DNA of 64,000 nt from Chloroherpeton thalassium ATCC 35110 (GTDB taxonomy: Bacteria; Bacteroidota; Chlorobiia; Chlorobiales; Chloroherpetonaceae): NCBI RefSeq assembly GCF_000020525.1, contig NC_011026.1, positions 2,524,001 through 2,588,000 on the forward strand, given 5' to 3'. The notes beneath the pieces were generated by a model that was given only the letters and a program-made list of their open reading frames with translations, did not search any database and was not told the DNA's origin. This document shows positions 1 through 9,016 of the stretch, piece by piece (position 1 is the first letter of the stretch; each line of letters starts with the position of its first letter). The position numbers were made by a program, and so were the translations under genes.

Positions 1-1
1 T

Positions 2-190
2 TTGCGCAATGGCGGTGTGCACAACGCCGTTGTCAAATTACATCGTCATGCGTGTAGCGGGTGCAATACGCGCGTCCCGACGAATCGTCATGCGTTTATT
101 TTGCAAGGTGGTTTTTATTCTTGCGAAACCTGCGGGCGAATTGTAGTCCACGAGCGTTTATTTGAAGAAGCGCTTTCAATGGAGGCATAA
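2..190 (+). CDS. C4-type zinc-ribbon protein, C-terminal fragment
   Basis: This is the C-terminal part of a gene that begins before the window; the frame is open to the left edge, so the TTG at position 2 is not a real start. Two Cys pairs are visible, CSGC and YSCETCGR, about 20 residues apart, forming a zinc ribbon. This matches the C-terminal zf-RING_7 ribbon of the CT398-like family, proteins that usually carry a long N-terminal coiled coil (not in the window). The role in this family is poorly defined; a link to nucleic acid or flagellar/secretion functions has been proposed in other phyla. The gene ends shortly before the RNase P RNA. The family call rests on the ribbon alone. Confidence 0.6.
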   Translation: MRNGGVHNAVVKLHRHACSGCNTRVPTNRHAFILQGGFYSCETCGRIVVHERLFEEALSMEA

Positions 191-210
191 ATCCATTTCT
201 TGTTTAGGTA

Positions 211-612
211 GAGCAAGGCTGTATCTTGGCAATCGCTGTATTGCATAGGCAATGCAGAGGAAAGTCCGAACATCATAGGGCAGGGTGCCGGACAAGATGT
301 TTCATCAAGTTCGGGCAAAAAGGCTGAAGAGCCTTTTTGACAGAAAGTGCAACAGAAAGCAAACCGCCATTCCGTTGGAATTGGTAAGGGTGAAACGGTG
401 GTGTAAGAGACCACCAGGCAATGTGGTAACACGTTGTGCTCGGTAAACCTCCCCGGTGCAAGGCTAAGTAAGAAAGCTTCCTTTTGGGAAAGAGCTGCCC
501 GCTCAATTTACTTCGGTAAAAGTTTTCGGGTGAGCCGCATTAGATAAATGGTTGCCGACTGCTTCATTATTGAAGTAGTACAGAATTCGGCTTAAAAGAT
601 GCAGCTTTGCAA
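211..612 (+). ncRNA. rnpB: RNase P RNA, bacterial class A
   Basis: This is the catalytic RNA of RNase P, which removes 5' leaders from pre-tRNAs. The conserved blocks are present in order: GAGGAAAGTCCGAACATC near 251-272, AGGGTGAAACGGTG near 388-400 with AAGAGACCACC after it, and ACAGAATTCGGCTTA near 580-594. The ends are set by helix P1: 213-227 pairs with 596-610 through a 15-bp helix with G-U pairs. A T7 run follows directly at 613-619, so P1 can double as an intrinsic terminator. The length of about 400 nt is normal for type A. Confidence 0.96.
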
Positions 613-635
613 TTTTTTTACACAAAGCCCCCGCT

Positions 636-1409
636 TTAAAGGCTAATTTGGACGTGCATATCACGAAATTTGGTGACTAAGTCATCAGCAGTTAGGCAAT
701 ACTTCTCATCATTAGATACGTCCCACGCCACTTTTCCCTGATTCATCATAATAAGTCGGTTTCCAAATCCAACAGCTTGTTCCATCGAATGCGTAACCAT
801 GAGAGCGGTTAGGCCATAAATGGCGATAATTTTTTCAGTCATGTATAAAACTTGTTCTGCGGAGGCCGGATCGAGCGCTGCGGTATGTTCGTCAAGCAGT
901 AAGATTTTGGGACGGTGCAGCGTAGCCATTAAAAGTGTAAGCGCTTGGCGTTGTCCGCCGCTTAAAAGGCCAATCGGTGTATCCATGCGATTTTCGAGTC
1001 CCATGCCAAACTCGGCAATGCGTTCTTGGAGATGTTTTCGCTGATGTTGGGTGAGACCAATCCGAAATTGTTTGGGTTGGCCTCGCAAGTAAGCTAATTG
1101 AAGGTTCTCTGCAATCGTCATGGAAGAAGCCGTTCCAAGGTAGGGATTTTGAAAAACCCTACCTAAAAATTTAGCGCGCTTATACTCTTGCCACGAAGTA
1201 ACATCGACATTATCGATGATAATTTTTCCAGCGTCTCCGAGAAAACTTCCAGCAATCGCATTCAGCAAAGTCGATTTGCCACTTCCATTTGAACCAATTA
1301 ATGAAACGAATTCGGCAGTTTTAATATCGATATCGACGCTGTTTAGCGCAGCTACTTCGTTCGGTGTTCCTCGACCGAATGTTTTTGAAAATTTGCTAAT
1401 CGATATCAT
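636..1409 (-). CDS. ABC transporter ATP-binding protein (COG1101 type)
   Basis: A 257-residue ABC ATPase. Walker A is GSNGSGKST (about residue 40), the signature is LLSGGQRQALTL (about 150), Walker B is ILLLDEHTAALDP (about 170), and a switch His lies in VTHS (about 206). The signature context and DEHTAALDP fit the COG1101 family, which pairs with COG4120 permeases and COG2984 periplasmic proteins. Some of those systems import tryptophan or other small organic solutes. A matching permease is at 5424-6299, four genes upstream on the same strand, but no substrate-binding protein is present. Substrate is unknown. The gene is last in the minus-strand run. Confidence 0.85.
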   Translation of the reverse strand: MISISKFSKTFGRGTPNEVAALNSVDIDIKTAEFVSLIGSNGSGKSTLLNAIAGSFLGDAGKIIIDNVDVTSWQEYKRAKFLGRVFQNPYLGTASSMTIAENLQLAYLRGQPKQFRIGLTQHQRKHLQERIAEFGMGLENRMDTPIGLLSGGQRQALTLLMATLHRPKILLLDEHTAALDPASAEQVLYMTEKIIAIYGLTALMVTHSMEQAVGFGNRLIMMNQGKVAWDVSNDEKYCLTADDLVTKFRDMHVQISL

Positions 1410-1506
1410 GAACTCGTGTGCCGGATGTAACTATATCGTTTTATGGCCAAATATTAAACGCCGGACTTTATGGTAGTTCATTTAAGAACACCGTCAAGCT
1501 GCTGAT

Positions 1507-3825
1507 TTATTTTCTTCTGTCGTCGCCAGAGCGTCTATCGCCATTTCCAAGCCAGAATCCGCCGATACGGCGCTCGCCTTGGGTGCGGCGTTCTTCGTCT
1601 GTTTCATCATACTCGTCTTGCACGATGACCTCGTTTGTTTCTGGGTGTATTTCAAACACGGCCTTATTATTTCTTTCTAACTCGATAAAGTTTTCAATTG
1701 GCAAAAGTGGGGCAGACCAGAGTTTAACTGTTTTATCACGGCTGGCGATCGCCAAGGTGCTGCCATCGGGACTAAATTGAACGCCATAGAAGTTGCCGGC
1801 AATTGTTTCATCCTCTTTTCCTGTGGCAACGTCCCAAAGCTTCACGATGCAAAGCTTGCCGCTTCTATTATAGCTGGTCGAAACAATGCGTTTTCCATCC
1901 GGGCTAAACTTGACAGATTCAACGCCGTTTGCATGTCCTGTAAGTGTTTTGATTTCTTCGCCTGTGCTAACGTCCCAAAGTTTAATGGTTTTATCCCAGC
2001 TGGCGCTTGCCAACAATGAGCCGTCAGGACTAAAGGCCAAATCATTAATGCTGTGCCCGTGTCCTTTGAGCTTTTTATATGCGTTGCCCTTTTTAATATT
2101 CCAAATGGTCACAATTTTATCCCAGCTGCCGGAAGCTAAAAACTCGCTATTCGGACTAAATGCGACGGCATTGATCCCATCTTTGCTGCCCTTGAAAGTT
2201 TTCAGCAGATCGCCTGTATTGGCATCCCAAAGCCTAATTTTGCCATCTGAACCAGCCGAAGCTAAAAAAGTATCTTCTTGGTTAAATACTACCGCGTTGA
2301 TGCTTTGCTTGTGTCCAAGCAAGGTTCGAAGTTCTTCGCCGGTTTTAACATTCCAAAGTTTAATGGTTTTATCGCTGCTCGCAGAGGCAAGCAATTTTCC
2401 ATCGTGGCTGAATGCAACCGAGTAAATGTATTCGCTAACAGAATGTCCCATTAACGTTTGAATTTCTTCGCCTGTTCTGGCGTCAGAAACAATCGTCTTC
2501 CAGCTTGCAGAAGCCACAAGACTGCTATCACGACTAAATGCCATAGAATTGACACGAAGACTGTGGCCAAAAACCATTTGTCTTTCCTCAAAAATAGTTG
2601 GCGATACAACCCATTTCCGCTGTTTTAAAAGCTCATCTTCGGTCGCAAAAATGTGAAGGAAACTATTTTTTTGATAGTCGTTTTGAATCTCATTTAAAAT
2701 CTCAGTGGCGGCACTTCCTGCCATAATCAGGCTCCGACATCTTTTTAGCCGATTTTCTACATCTTCCGACATCACGCTCATGATTTCCAGAAATAAATTT
2801 TCTATCAACTCCGATTGATAGAAATCCGCGTCAAAAGCCACTTTAATGGCATAAAATCTTTCTGCGTAAATAAGCTCTTTCAGCAAGCTTAAGGCTTGGG
2901 GTTTTTCTTTTTCGCGTATCAATGCTTTTGCGGCCAAGTAGTTGGCTTCTTGGAAGTTGAAATTCAGCTCAACCGCTTTGTCCGCATATGCTTTTGCCTT
3001 TGCATTGTTTGCTTTGGCGTAGCAGGCGATTCCAGCATGGAAATAGCTTTCAGCTGCAATCATTTGCGAAATGTCGCTAAAATCGTAGAGCATGATTTGC
3101 TGCGTTTCGTCAATCCCGGAAAGGCAGGCATAAACATGTTTGCTAAATCTTTCGCCAGTTGTTTGAAAGAGTTCAGCGGCGCTATTGAGGTAAGTTTCTG
3201 CAAGTTCTAAATTGAAAAGAGACGGCTGGTATAAATACAAAATGCCAATGCGCTGTTTTAAAAAGCAATCCATTTCATCGGCGTTGCTAAGCGCGAGCAA
3301 TTGATTCAGTGCTTCGCCATACGCTTCGTTAGAGGCCGCCGCCGCATAAGCTTTCAGCGCGCGTTCGTATTTTTGAAGCAACTCGGTATTGCCTTTGTAG
3401 CCGGGAAATTGTTCTTCGATAGGTTTTGCGAGAATGTTTGTGATGCGCAATTTCTCGATCCAGACGATCGAGCGCCAGTCGAGCATCAAGCTGGCTTGAA
3501 TGCCGACATCGCGCAATAGGCCAGATACCAAATGCTTTTGATGACCTAAATGCCGGAATACGGCAACTAATGGCGCAAAGGGCTCTGTTAATTTTCCGAT
3601 CACCAAAGCTGCCATTCTCAATAACTGCTTGGCATATACTTTTTCTGATGAATCAGTCTCGGAATTCAAAAGCTCTTTGGCGCTGTTGAGCTGGTTTTTG
3701 TAATAACGCTCTTGGAAGTCTAACTCGGAATGAATATCGGTTGTCGGTTCATTTCCGGTCAGATACAGTTTAAATTGCTCTTGAGTATTTTCTACAGCAA
3801 GCGGATTGATGAAAAAACTTGGCAT
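1507..3825 (-). CDS. TPR-like / WD40 beta-propeller protein
   Basis: A 772-residue protein. Residues 1-380 are helical with TPR-like stretches (AESYFHAGIACYAKAN, KAYADKAVELNFNFQEANYLAAKAL). Residues about 410-700 hold roughly seven WD40 repeats with GH...SPDG...LASAS.DKTIKLWD consensus, enough for one closed propeller. One blade (LCIVKLWDVATGKED) has an insertion and the last repeat lacks the GH dipeptide. The C-terminal tail is acidic and then Arg-rich (GERRIGGFWLG, GDRRSGDDRRK). No signal peptide is seen, so it is probably a cytoplasmic scaffold. It lies between a radical SAM gene and an ABC ATPase, and nothing in the sequence gives its partner. Confidence 0.8.
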   Translation of the reverse strand: MPSFFINPLAVENTQEQFKLYLTGNEPTTDIHSELDFQERYYKNQLNSAKELLNSETDSSEKVYAKQLLRMAALVIGKLTEPFAPLVAVFRHLGHQKHLVSGLLRDVGIQASLMLDWRSIVWIEKLRITNILAKPIEEQFPGYKGNTELLQKYERALKAYAAAASNEAYGEALNQLLALSNADEMDCFLKQRIGILYLYQPSLFNLELAETYLNSAAELFQTTGERFSKHVYACLSGIDETQQIMLYDFSDISQMIAAESYFHAGIACYAKANNAKAKAYADKAVELNFNFQEANYLAAKALIREKEKPQALSLLKELIYAERFYAIKVAFDADFYQSELIENLFLEIMSVMSEDVENRLKRCRSLIMAGSAATEILNEIQNDYQKNSFLHIFATEDELLKQRKWVVSPTIFEERQMVFGHSLRVNSMAFSRDSSLVASASWKTIVSDARTGEEIQTLMGHSVSEYIYSVAFSHDGKLLASASSDKTIKLWNVKTGEELRTLLGHKQSINAVVFNQEDTFLASAGSDGKIRLWDANTGDLLKTFKGSKDGINAVAFSPNSEFLASGSWDKIVTIWNIKKGNAYKKLKGHGHSINDLAFSPDGSLLASASWDKTIKLWDVSTGEEIKTLTGHANGVESVKFSPDGKRIVSTSYNRSGKLCIVKLWDVATGKEDETIAGNFYGVQFSPDGSTLAIASRDKTVKLWSAPLLPIENFIELERNNKAVFEIHPETNEVIVQDEYDETDEERRTQGERRIGGFWLGNGDRRSGDDRRK

Positions 3826-3908
3826 AGGCGATTAGAGTAGTTTCAATTCAAATTACTGAATAAGGACTGCTTAAGTTAGCTTCTTTGTGTTAACCAAAAA
3901 TAATCAAT

Positions 3909-5321
3909 TCAGACATTTAATGATGTTTGTAGCTGAAAATTCAAATCTTTCCGTGAGAGACCATACAAGTAAATATAAGCCAGATTGAACATCAAAATGA
4001 CGCTTTTTATTGTTGGGGCATTTTTCGCTCTCTTCAAAGCGTTAGAGAAGGTATAAACCTGCTGGGTTAAATCCGAGTAACTTTGGATAAAATTCCTAAC
4101 AGGAATATTTTTTGGCTTGCACTGCAACTCCTGTGCCCACGAATAGCGAAACGCATAAATATCATCTTTTGGAAAAAGCAAGCGGCCTTCTTCTGCAAAT
4201 CGTTCAAAAAGTGCCGTTCCAGGAATTGGACGAAGCAAATTGATGCCTGGAATATCAATATTCGATTTTTCCACAAAATTGAGCAGCGTATCGGCAGTGC
4301 GGAGCGTGTCGCCATCCAGTCCGTAGATAAAGCTGCCATAAACACAAATTCCCTGATCGCGAATGGCCTGAATATCGCTTAAAAGCTGGGTCGGTGAATT
4401 GTGCGTTTTATTGTGCAGCGTCAGCGATGCGTCGCTTAGGCCTTCAATTCCGACCAGCAAGCCTCGACAACCGGATTTAGCAAAGATTTCCAGCAATTTT
4501 TTCTGGCGACCGATTAGCGTGGTAGCTTGGCCAACCCATTTAATTTGGTAGGGAATCAGTGCGTTAAAGAGCGAAAATGCGTAATCTGGATCGGCGTTAA
4601 TGGTATCATCAACGAAAAAGAACACGCGTTGATCCTTTTCAAGAAACGAAGCCACTTCCGCAACAACTTGCTCAACCGGACGATGGCGAATTTTTCGTCC
4701 GTTCATCAGCGAGACGTTGCAAAAGTCGCATTGGTAAGGGCAGCCGCGTGAGGTTTGAATCAAATTGGTGGTAAAATAATCCGAAATTTGAATCACCTCT
4801 TTTTTGACCTGTGGCGTAAGACGCAAGTCTGGAAATGTTTTCGCTTCATATTTGGGCTTTAGTTTTCCAGACACCAAATCGCTGAGCACTTCTCTCCAAA
4901 TTTCATCAGCTTCGCCAACCACCAACGCATCTGCTTTTCCGATACAAGTTTCGGGAAATAAACTGACGTGTGGACCGCCAAGAACAACTTTCATGTTTTT
5001 GCGCCGAAATTGCGCGGCTATGTCAAAGGCTGTTTTTGCAATGCCTGTATGGACTGAAATGCCAACCAAGTCCCATTTTTCATCCAGCGGAAGCGCTTGG
5101 TAGCGCATGTCGCAAAGTTCGAACGCGACGCCGGGAATGTCATAAGAACTCAGCAAGAGCAACGCATAAGGTGGAACTGCAAACTGCGCTTTTTGAATAA
5201 CTCTTTGAAAAAAGGTTTCTTTAAGCTGCTGAAAGGCTGATGGCTTTTGCTGTTTATGTACCGACCGAGGCCCGTCGACACCACTATCAGAACGTGAAAA
5301 AACAAGCAAAACCCGTTTCAT
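3909..5321 (-). CDS. B12-binding radical SAM protein
   Basis: A 470-residue protein. Residues about 50-160 form a cobalamin-binding Rossmann-like domain (DLVGISVHTG, VVLGGPHVSLFPE), followed by a radical SAM core with the 4Fe-4S motif SRGCPYQCDFCNV (CxxxCxxC). Downstream motifs VFFFVDDTINAD and GLLVGIEGLSD are typical of this class, and the tail is about 120 residues. The class includes methyltransferases for hopanoids and, in green bacteria, bacteriochlorophyll (BchQ/BchR/BchE); the window does not allow choosing among them. B12 dependence is consistent with the cobalamin uptake locus that follows. The ATG at 5321 is used; no strong Shine-Dalgarno is seen. Confidence 0.88.
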   Translation of the reverse strand: MKRVLLVFSRSDSGVDGPRSVHKQQKPSAFQQLKETFFQRVIQKAQFAVPPYALLLLSSYDIPGVAFELCDMRYQALPLDEKWDLVGISVHTGIAKTAFDIAAQFRRKNMKVVLGGPHVSLFPETCIGKADALVVGEADEIWREVLSDLVSGKLKPKYEAKTFPDLRLTPQVKKEVIQISDYFTTNLIQTSRGCPYQCDFCNVSLMNGRKIRHRPVEQVVAEVASFLEKDQRVFFFVDDTINADPDYAFSLFNALIPYQIKWVGQATTLIGRQKKLLEIFAKSGCRGLLVGIEGLSDASLTLHNKTHNSPTQLLSDIQAIRDQGICVYGSFIYGLDGDTLRTADTLLNFVEKSNIDIPGINLLRPIPGTALFERFAEEGRLLFPKDDIYAFRYSWAQELQCKPKNIPVRNFIQSYSDLTQQVYTFSNALKRAKNAPTIKSVILMFNLAYIYLYGLSRKDLNFQLQTSLNV

Positions 5322-5423
5322 ACTAACTGCTTGAACTCATTTGAGGTAAATAAACTAACTAATAAAATAACGGTTAGTGTGACTTTTTCCTAATGGTCAA
5401 AAATGATTACCAAAAGCAGCGAC

Positions 5424-6299
5424 TTATTTTAGTCCGGTTTTGATTTGAGGCAATGCAACGGCAAGCAAGACAAAAAGCGCTGTAATGAGTTTCAAATCGA
5501 TTGGATTTAACCCGATCATCAGTGCAATGGCCACCAAAATCCTGAAAATGATGGCGCCCAAAATCGCACTTGCCATCAGGGCGCTGATGCTGGGCCGCTT
5601 TTGCATCACCGATAAAATCGATTCCCCGATAATCACGCTCGCAAGGCCAAACACGATAATTCCAATTCCCATGCTGATGTCGGCAAAGCCTTGATACTGG
5701 CTCACGAGTGAGCCGCTCAGCGCAATAATTGCATTTGACAAGCCAATTCCGACGATTTTCATGACGTTGGTATTGACGCCTTGCGCGGCAATCATGGTTT
5801 CGTTGTCGCCGGTTGCCCGCATGCTAAGGCCGAAATCCGTTTTGAAAAGAAGCGATAAAAGGAAATGAACAAAAATAGCCACGAGCGAGAAGTAAACGAG
5901 TGCCGCCACCCATCTTGATTCTGAGAATAAACTTTCGAACGGTGTCAAAACGCTTTCCACTTGAATCAGCGGCACATTCGAACGCCCCATGATATGTAAG
6001 TTAATCGAGTACAAGCCGGTTGTGACCAGTATCCCTGAAAGCAGCCCATTGACTTTAAATTTGGTGTGAATCGTTCCGGTCAGCGCACCCGCTATGAACC
6101 CCGCAAGCATAGACGAAGCAACCGCGAGATATGGATTGAATCCCATCACGAGCAAGGCCGAAGATACGCTTGCCCCGAGCGTTAAGCTGCCGTCGGCGGT
6201 AATGTCGGGGAAATTGTAAATTCTCATGGTAATAAAAACCCCCATCGCCAAAAAGCCATAGCATAGCCCAAGCGATGTGGCGCCAAGCCAAATTTCCAT
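5424..6299 (-). CDS. ABC transporter permease (COG4120, BPD_transp_2)
   Basis: A 291-residue, highly hydrophobic protein with about eight membrane segments, in the branched-chain/ribose permease superfamily. The N-terminal stretch MRIYNFPDITADGSLTLGA and the central MRATGDNETMIAAQGVN are characteristic of the COG4120 permeases that partner COG1101 ATPases. It is the first gene of the minus-strand run 6299 to 636, while its probable ATPase is the last, with a radical SAM gene and a WD40 gene between them. The periplasmic solute-binding subunit is missing from the window, so substrate is not assignable. Confidence 0.85.
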   Translation of the reverse strand: MEIWLGATSLGLCYGFLAMGVFITMRIYNFPDITADGSLTLGASVSSALLVMGFNPYLAVASSMLAGFIAGALTGTIHTKFKVNGLLSGILVTTGLYSINLHIMGRSNVPLIQVESVLTPFESLFSESRWVAALVYFSLVAIFVHFLLSLLFKTDFGLSMRATGDNETMIAAQGVNTNVMKIVGIGLSNAIIALSGSLVSQYQGFADISMGIGIIVFGLASVIIGESILSVMQKRPSISALMASAILGAIIFRILVAIALMIGLNPIDLKLITALFVLLAVALPQIKTGLK

Positions 6300-6547
6300 G
6301 TCACTACTTGTTTGGGAAGACCATTAGATGTTTGTTTGCCTTACTGCTTAAAGATAAGGATGATTTCACTCTAAAGAAACCGTATTTTCAACTTGTTTAT
6401 TAGCGGGAGCTCAGAAATTGTGTGTTTCTTTTGCTTCTTTTTGGGTGAAAGGGAAAATCGCCGTCCAAATTTTTGTTCCGCTCAGATAAGTGCAAGGGAG
6501 AAATGATTTTGAACTTTCGCGATTTCTTCTTAAACTGGCCACGCTTT

Positions 6548-6780
6548 AAGGTTCTTTAGAAACTGTTCGGTGCCCTTCATAAGGGAAGGGATAATAGGGA
6601 ATTGTGTGAAAATCGCAAACTGTTCCCGCAACTGTAATTTGTGGATGTCTGGTTTCCAAAAGCCAGATGAAAGCTTAGCCGTCACTGTGTGTTTGCCAGC
6701 CTTGGCAGCGCGGGAAGACTTAAGCTATAACCATTACTTCGCTTGAAGTAACCACAAGAAGTCAGGAGACCTGCCGAACT
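6548..6780 (+). promoter_or_regulatory. Cobalamin riboswitch (aptamer)
   Basis: This is an adenosylcobalamin-class riboswitch. Conserved blocks are GGTGCCCTTCATAAGGGAA (6569 onward), GGGATAATAGGGAA with TGTGAAAATC, CTGTTCCCGCAACTGTAA (about 6620-6637), GCCGTCACTG (about 6677), GCGCGGGAAGACTTAAG (about 6708), and the B12 box AAGTCAGGAGACCTGCC at 6759-6775. It sits upstream of the btuB-like gene and presumably represses it when cobalamin is abundant. No gene lies between 6300 and the aptamer. Confidence 0.96.
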
Positions 6781-6843
6781 GATTTTGCAAGCGCATCAAA
6801 GCGCAATAAACCAGACTAACGGGAATTTTAGTCTTGCAAAATC
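6781..6843 (+). promoter_or_regulatory. Nested hairpins after the riboswitch, probable expression platform
   Basis: GATTTTGCAA at 6781-6790 is exactly complementary to TTGCAAAATC at 6834-6843. Inside it are two smaller hairpins: GCGC at 6791-6794 with 6801-6804, and AGACTAA at 6813-6819 with TTAGTCT at 6828-6834. Together they can form a three-way junction. The structure is not followed by a T run, so it does not look like an intrinsic terminator; control of translation or of Rho access is more likely. Pairing is seen directly; function is inferred. Confidence 0.6.
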
Positions 6844-6925
6844 TCATCCAAAGCGTCAAAGTCGTTTTCGTTCGCAAGTTATTCTGAATGTTCTAAATCG
6901 CGTGTCCTGGGAGGGCAGCGCGCGA

Positions 6926-6955
6926 ATGTTTTTTTTATTTATTCATTTTGTCTGA
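6926..6955 (+). CDS. Possible 9-codon leader peptide before btuB
   Basis: ATG at 6926 follows a good Shine-Dalgarno, GGGAGGG at 6909-6915. It opens the tiny frame MFFLFIHFV, whose TGA at 6953-6955 ends one base before the ATG of the receptor gene (6957). The receptor ATG has no ribosome-binding site of its own at a normal distance. The frame crosses a T8 run (6929-6936). It could be a leader used for translational coupling, or a remnant of a longer N-terminus lost by one-base slippage. Existence as a translated peptide is not proven. Confidence 0.35.
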   Translation: MFFLFIHFV

Positions 6956-6956
6956 A

Positions 6957-8990
6957 ATGTGTAAGAGGATTTCGATTTTCGCGATCGTTTTGAGTCTGCT
7001 CTGTTTCACGCAAGTCAGTTACGCGCAAAGTGAACTGGGCAGGGGAGACGATTCCTTGATGATTTACCAGATGCAGCCAATTGAGGTCGAAGCTGAAAAA
7101 ACGGATGTGGAGATAAACGCCAGTGTGCCAATTCAAGAGCTGGCAGGCGAGCAAATTAAAAAGCTCAGCGTGAGTAATGTGGCTGAAGCGGTAAAATTTT
7201 TGCCTGGCGTAACGCTGAAAGATTATGGCGGAATTGGTGGATTGAAGACCATCTCGGTACGAAGTCTCGGCGCGGAGCACACGGCTGTTTTTATTGACGG
7301 CATCAAATATTCCGATTCTCAAACCGGCCAAGTCGATTTGGGGCGTTTTTCTACCGATAAATTAGCGCGAATCGAGCTGTTAAGTTCTGGTTTGTCGGAT
7401 GAGACCTGTCTTCCGGCCAAAGCCTATTTGATGACAAGTTCTTTAAACCTTCAATCAAAAATTAGCACGTTAAGTCAGCTAACACAGCCAGTCGGATTTG
7501 ATGCGGATGTTTCGCTTGGCTCGTTTGGCTATTCGGCATTTGGGTTGGCTTCCGAGATGAAACTTAGCTCTTCGCTTTTTGCTTCCGTGAGCGTTGAAAA
7601 AATAGATGCGACCGGCGAATATGATTACACATTTCAAAACGGCGAGCTCACCGAACATTTGCATCGTCAAAATACAGATGTGCATTCCACACGAATCGAG
7701 ATGGATGTTGTCGCTAAGTTTGCAGAAGCATCGACGTTAAGCGTAAAAGGCTACGCTTTCTTTTCGGAGCGAGGCTTGCCTGGCGCAGTTACGGTTGACT
7801 ATTACGATAAGTCGAAAGAGCGCATCTACAACGATGATTCGTTTTTGCAAGGTACTTATGAAACAAAGCTTTTCGAACGCATCAGCGCGAAATTTCGTGG
7901 CAAGTATGGCTATCATTTTTTGCGTTATGTTGATCCAGATTATTACACATCAGGCGGTTTAGATAATCGATATACGCAGCACGAATCGTATGCGTCAGCC
8001 AGTTTTGCTTATTCGGTGGCTTCGTTTCTTTCCGCATTTGCTTCAACGGACTTTTCGCTAAACACGATCGAATCTGGGCGCTTTGACGATTCGCCCGAGC
8101 GATTTTCATGGCTATTTGTGTTTGGGCTGAAAGCGTCTTTTTACGGAGTTGATGTTAATACAAGCCTGCTTTCTTCTCTGGTTGAAGAAAAAAGCTATGA
8201 TGATGCCGTTACGCCGCATCGTCATAATTTGCTCCCAGCCATATCGATGGGCTATTGGATAACAAATATTTTGCATTTGAGAGCCTCCTACAAACAAAGC
8301 CTGCGCCTGCCGAATTTCAATGAAATGTATTATCCGCAATATGGAAATGTGGATGTCCGCCCTGAATACACAACGCAATACAATGTTGGTTTGGGAATTG
8401 ATCAGCCCGATGTGTTGATGCTGGAACGCGTTTCGTTGCGTGTGGACGGATTCAGAATTATCACAACCGATAAAATTATGGCCGTGCCAAGAGGCAGTTT
8501 ATTTAATTGGTCCGTCACAAATATCAATCGTGTTGAAACAACGGGAATGGAGCTCTACGGCGAGGTAACCACGCGAAAAATCGGTTTGGCAAAAGTGAAT
8601 CTAACGGCAAGTTACGTTTATCAAGAAGCACTGGAAAAAACGCCGTCTACCTCGCCTTACTGGCAAGAAGTAACCGCCAACAAACAGATCGCTTACACGC
8701 CAAAGCAAACTGCCTCCGTAACCGGCGGATTGCTGTTCGAGCATTATCAATTGAATTGGCAGATGTCGTATGTCGGTCATCGTTATACTTCGGGCGAGCA
8801 AATCATTCAAAACTACCTTCCTGGCTACACGCTTCACGATGTCAATGCGCAGGTGTTTTTTAAGATTTTCGAATATGATGCCAAAATAAAACTGGCGGTG
8901 ACCAATATTTTTAATACGGAATATGTGGTCGTCAAAAGTTTTCCGATGCCTGGAAGAGGCGTTCGCTGTTCTTTTTCAATACACATCTAA
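6957..8990 (+). CDS. btuB: TonB-dependent outer-membrane cobalamin receptor
   Basis: About 677 residues. The signal peptide (MCKRISIFAIVLSLLC to the SYAQ cleavage region) is followed by a TonB-box-like segment (IYQMQPIEVEAE), a plug domain (NVAEAVKFLPGVTLKDYGG, ISVRSLGAEHTAVFIDGI) and a beta-barrel ending in an aromatic/hydrophobic strand (GVRCSFSIHI). The length fits the BtuB group. It should transport cobalamin across the outer membrane using TonB energy. Its control by a cobalamin riboswitch and the following BtuG-like and CobO genes support the substrate. The start was placed at ATG 6957 because it gives a clean signal peptide; the frame can also open at TTG 6948. Confidence 0.9.
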   Translation: MCKRISIFAIVLSLLCFTQVSYAQSELGRGDDSLMIYQMQPIEVEAEKTDVEINASVPIQELAGEQIKKLSVSNVAEAVKFLPGVTLKDYGGIGGLKTISVRSLGAEHTAVFIDGIKYSDSQTGQVDLGRFSTDKLARIELLSSGLSDETCLPAKAYLMTSSLNLQSKISTLSQLTQPVGFDADVSLGSFGYSAFGLASEMKLSSSLFASVSVEKIDATGEYDYTFQNGELTEHLHRQNTDVHSTRIEMDVVAKFAEASTLSVKGYAFFSERGLPGAVTVDYYDKSKERIYNDDSFLQGTYETKLFERISAKFRGKYGYHFLRYVDPDYYTSGGLDNRYTQHESYASASFAYSVASFLSAFASTDFSLNTIESGRFDDSPERFSWLFVFGLKASFYGVDVNTSLLSSLVEEKSYDDAVTPHRHNLLPAISMGYWITNILHLRASYKQSLRLPNFNEMYYPQYGNVDVRPEYTTQYNVGLGIDQPDVLMLERVSLRVDGFRIITTDKIMAVPRGSLFNWSVTNINRVETTGMELYGEVTTRKIGLAKVNLTASYVYQEALEKTPSTSPYWQEVTANKQIAYTPKQTASVTGGLLFEHYQLNWQMSYVGHRYTSGEQIIQNYLPGYTLHDVNAQVFFKIFEYDAKIKLAVTNIFNTEYVVVKSFPMPGRGVRCSFSIHI

Positions 8991-9016
8991 TTTAAAAAAC
9001 CAAAACACGATTAATT

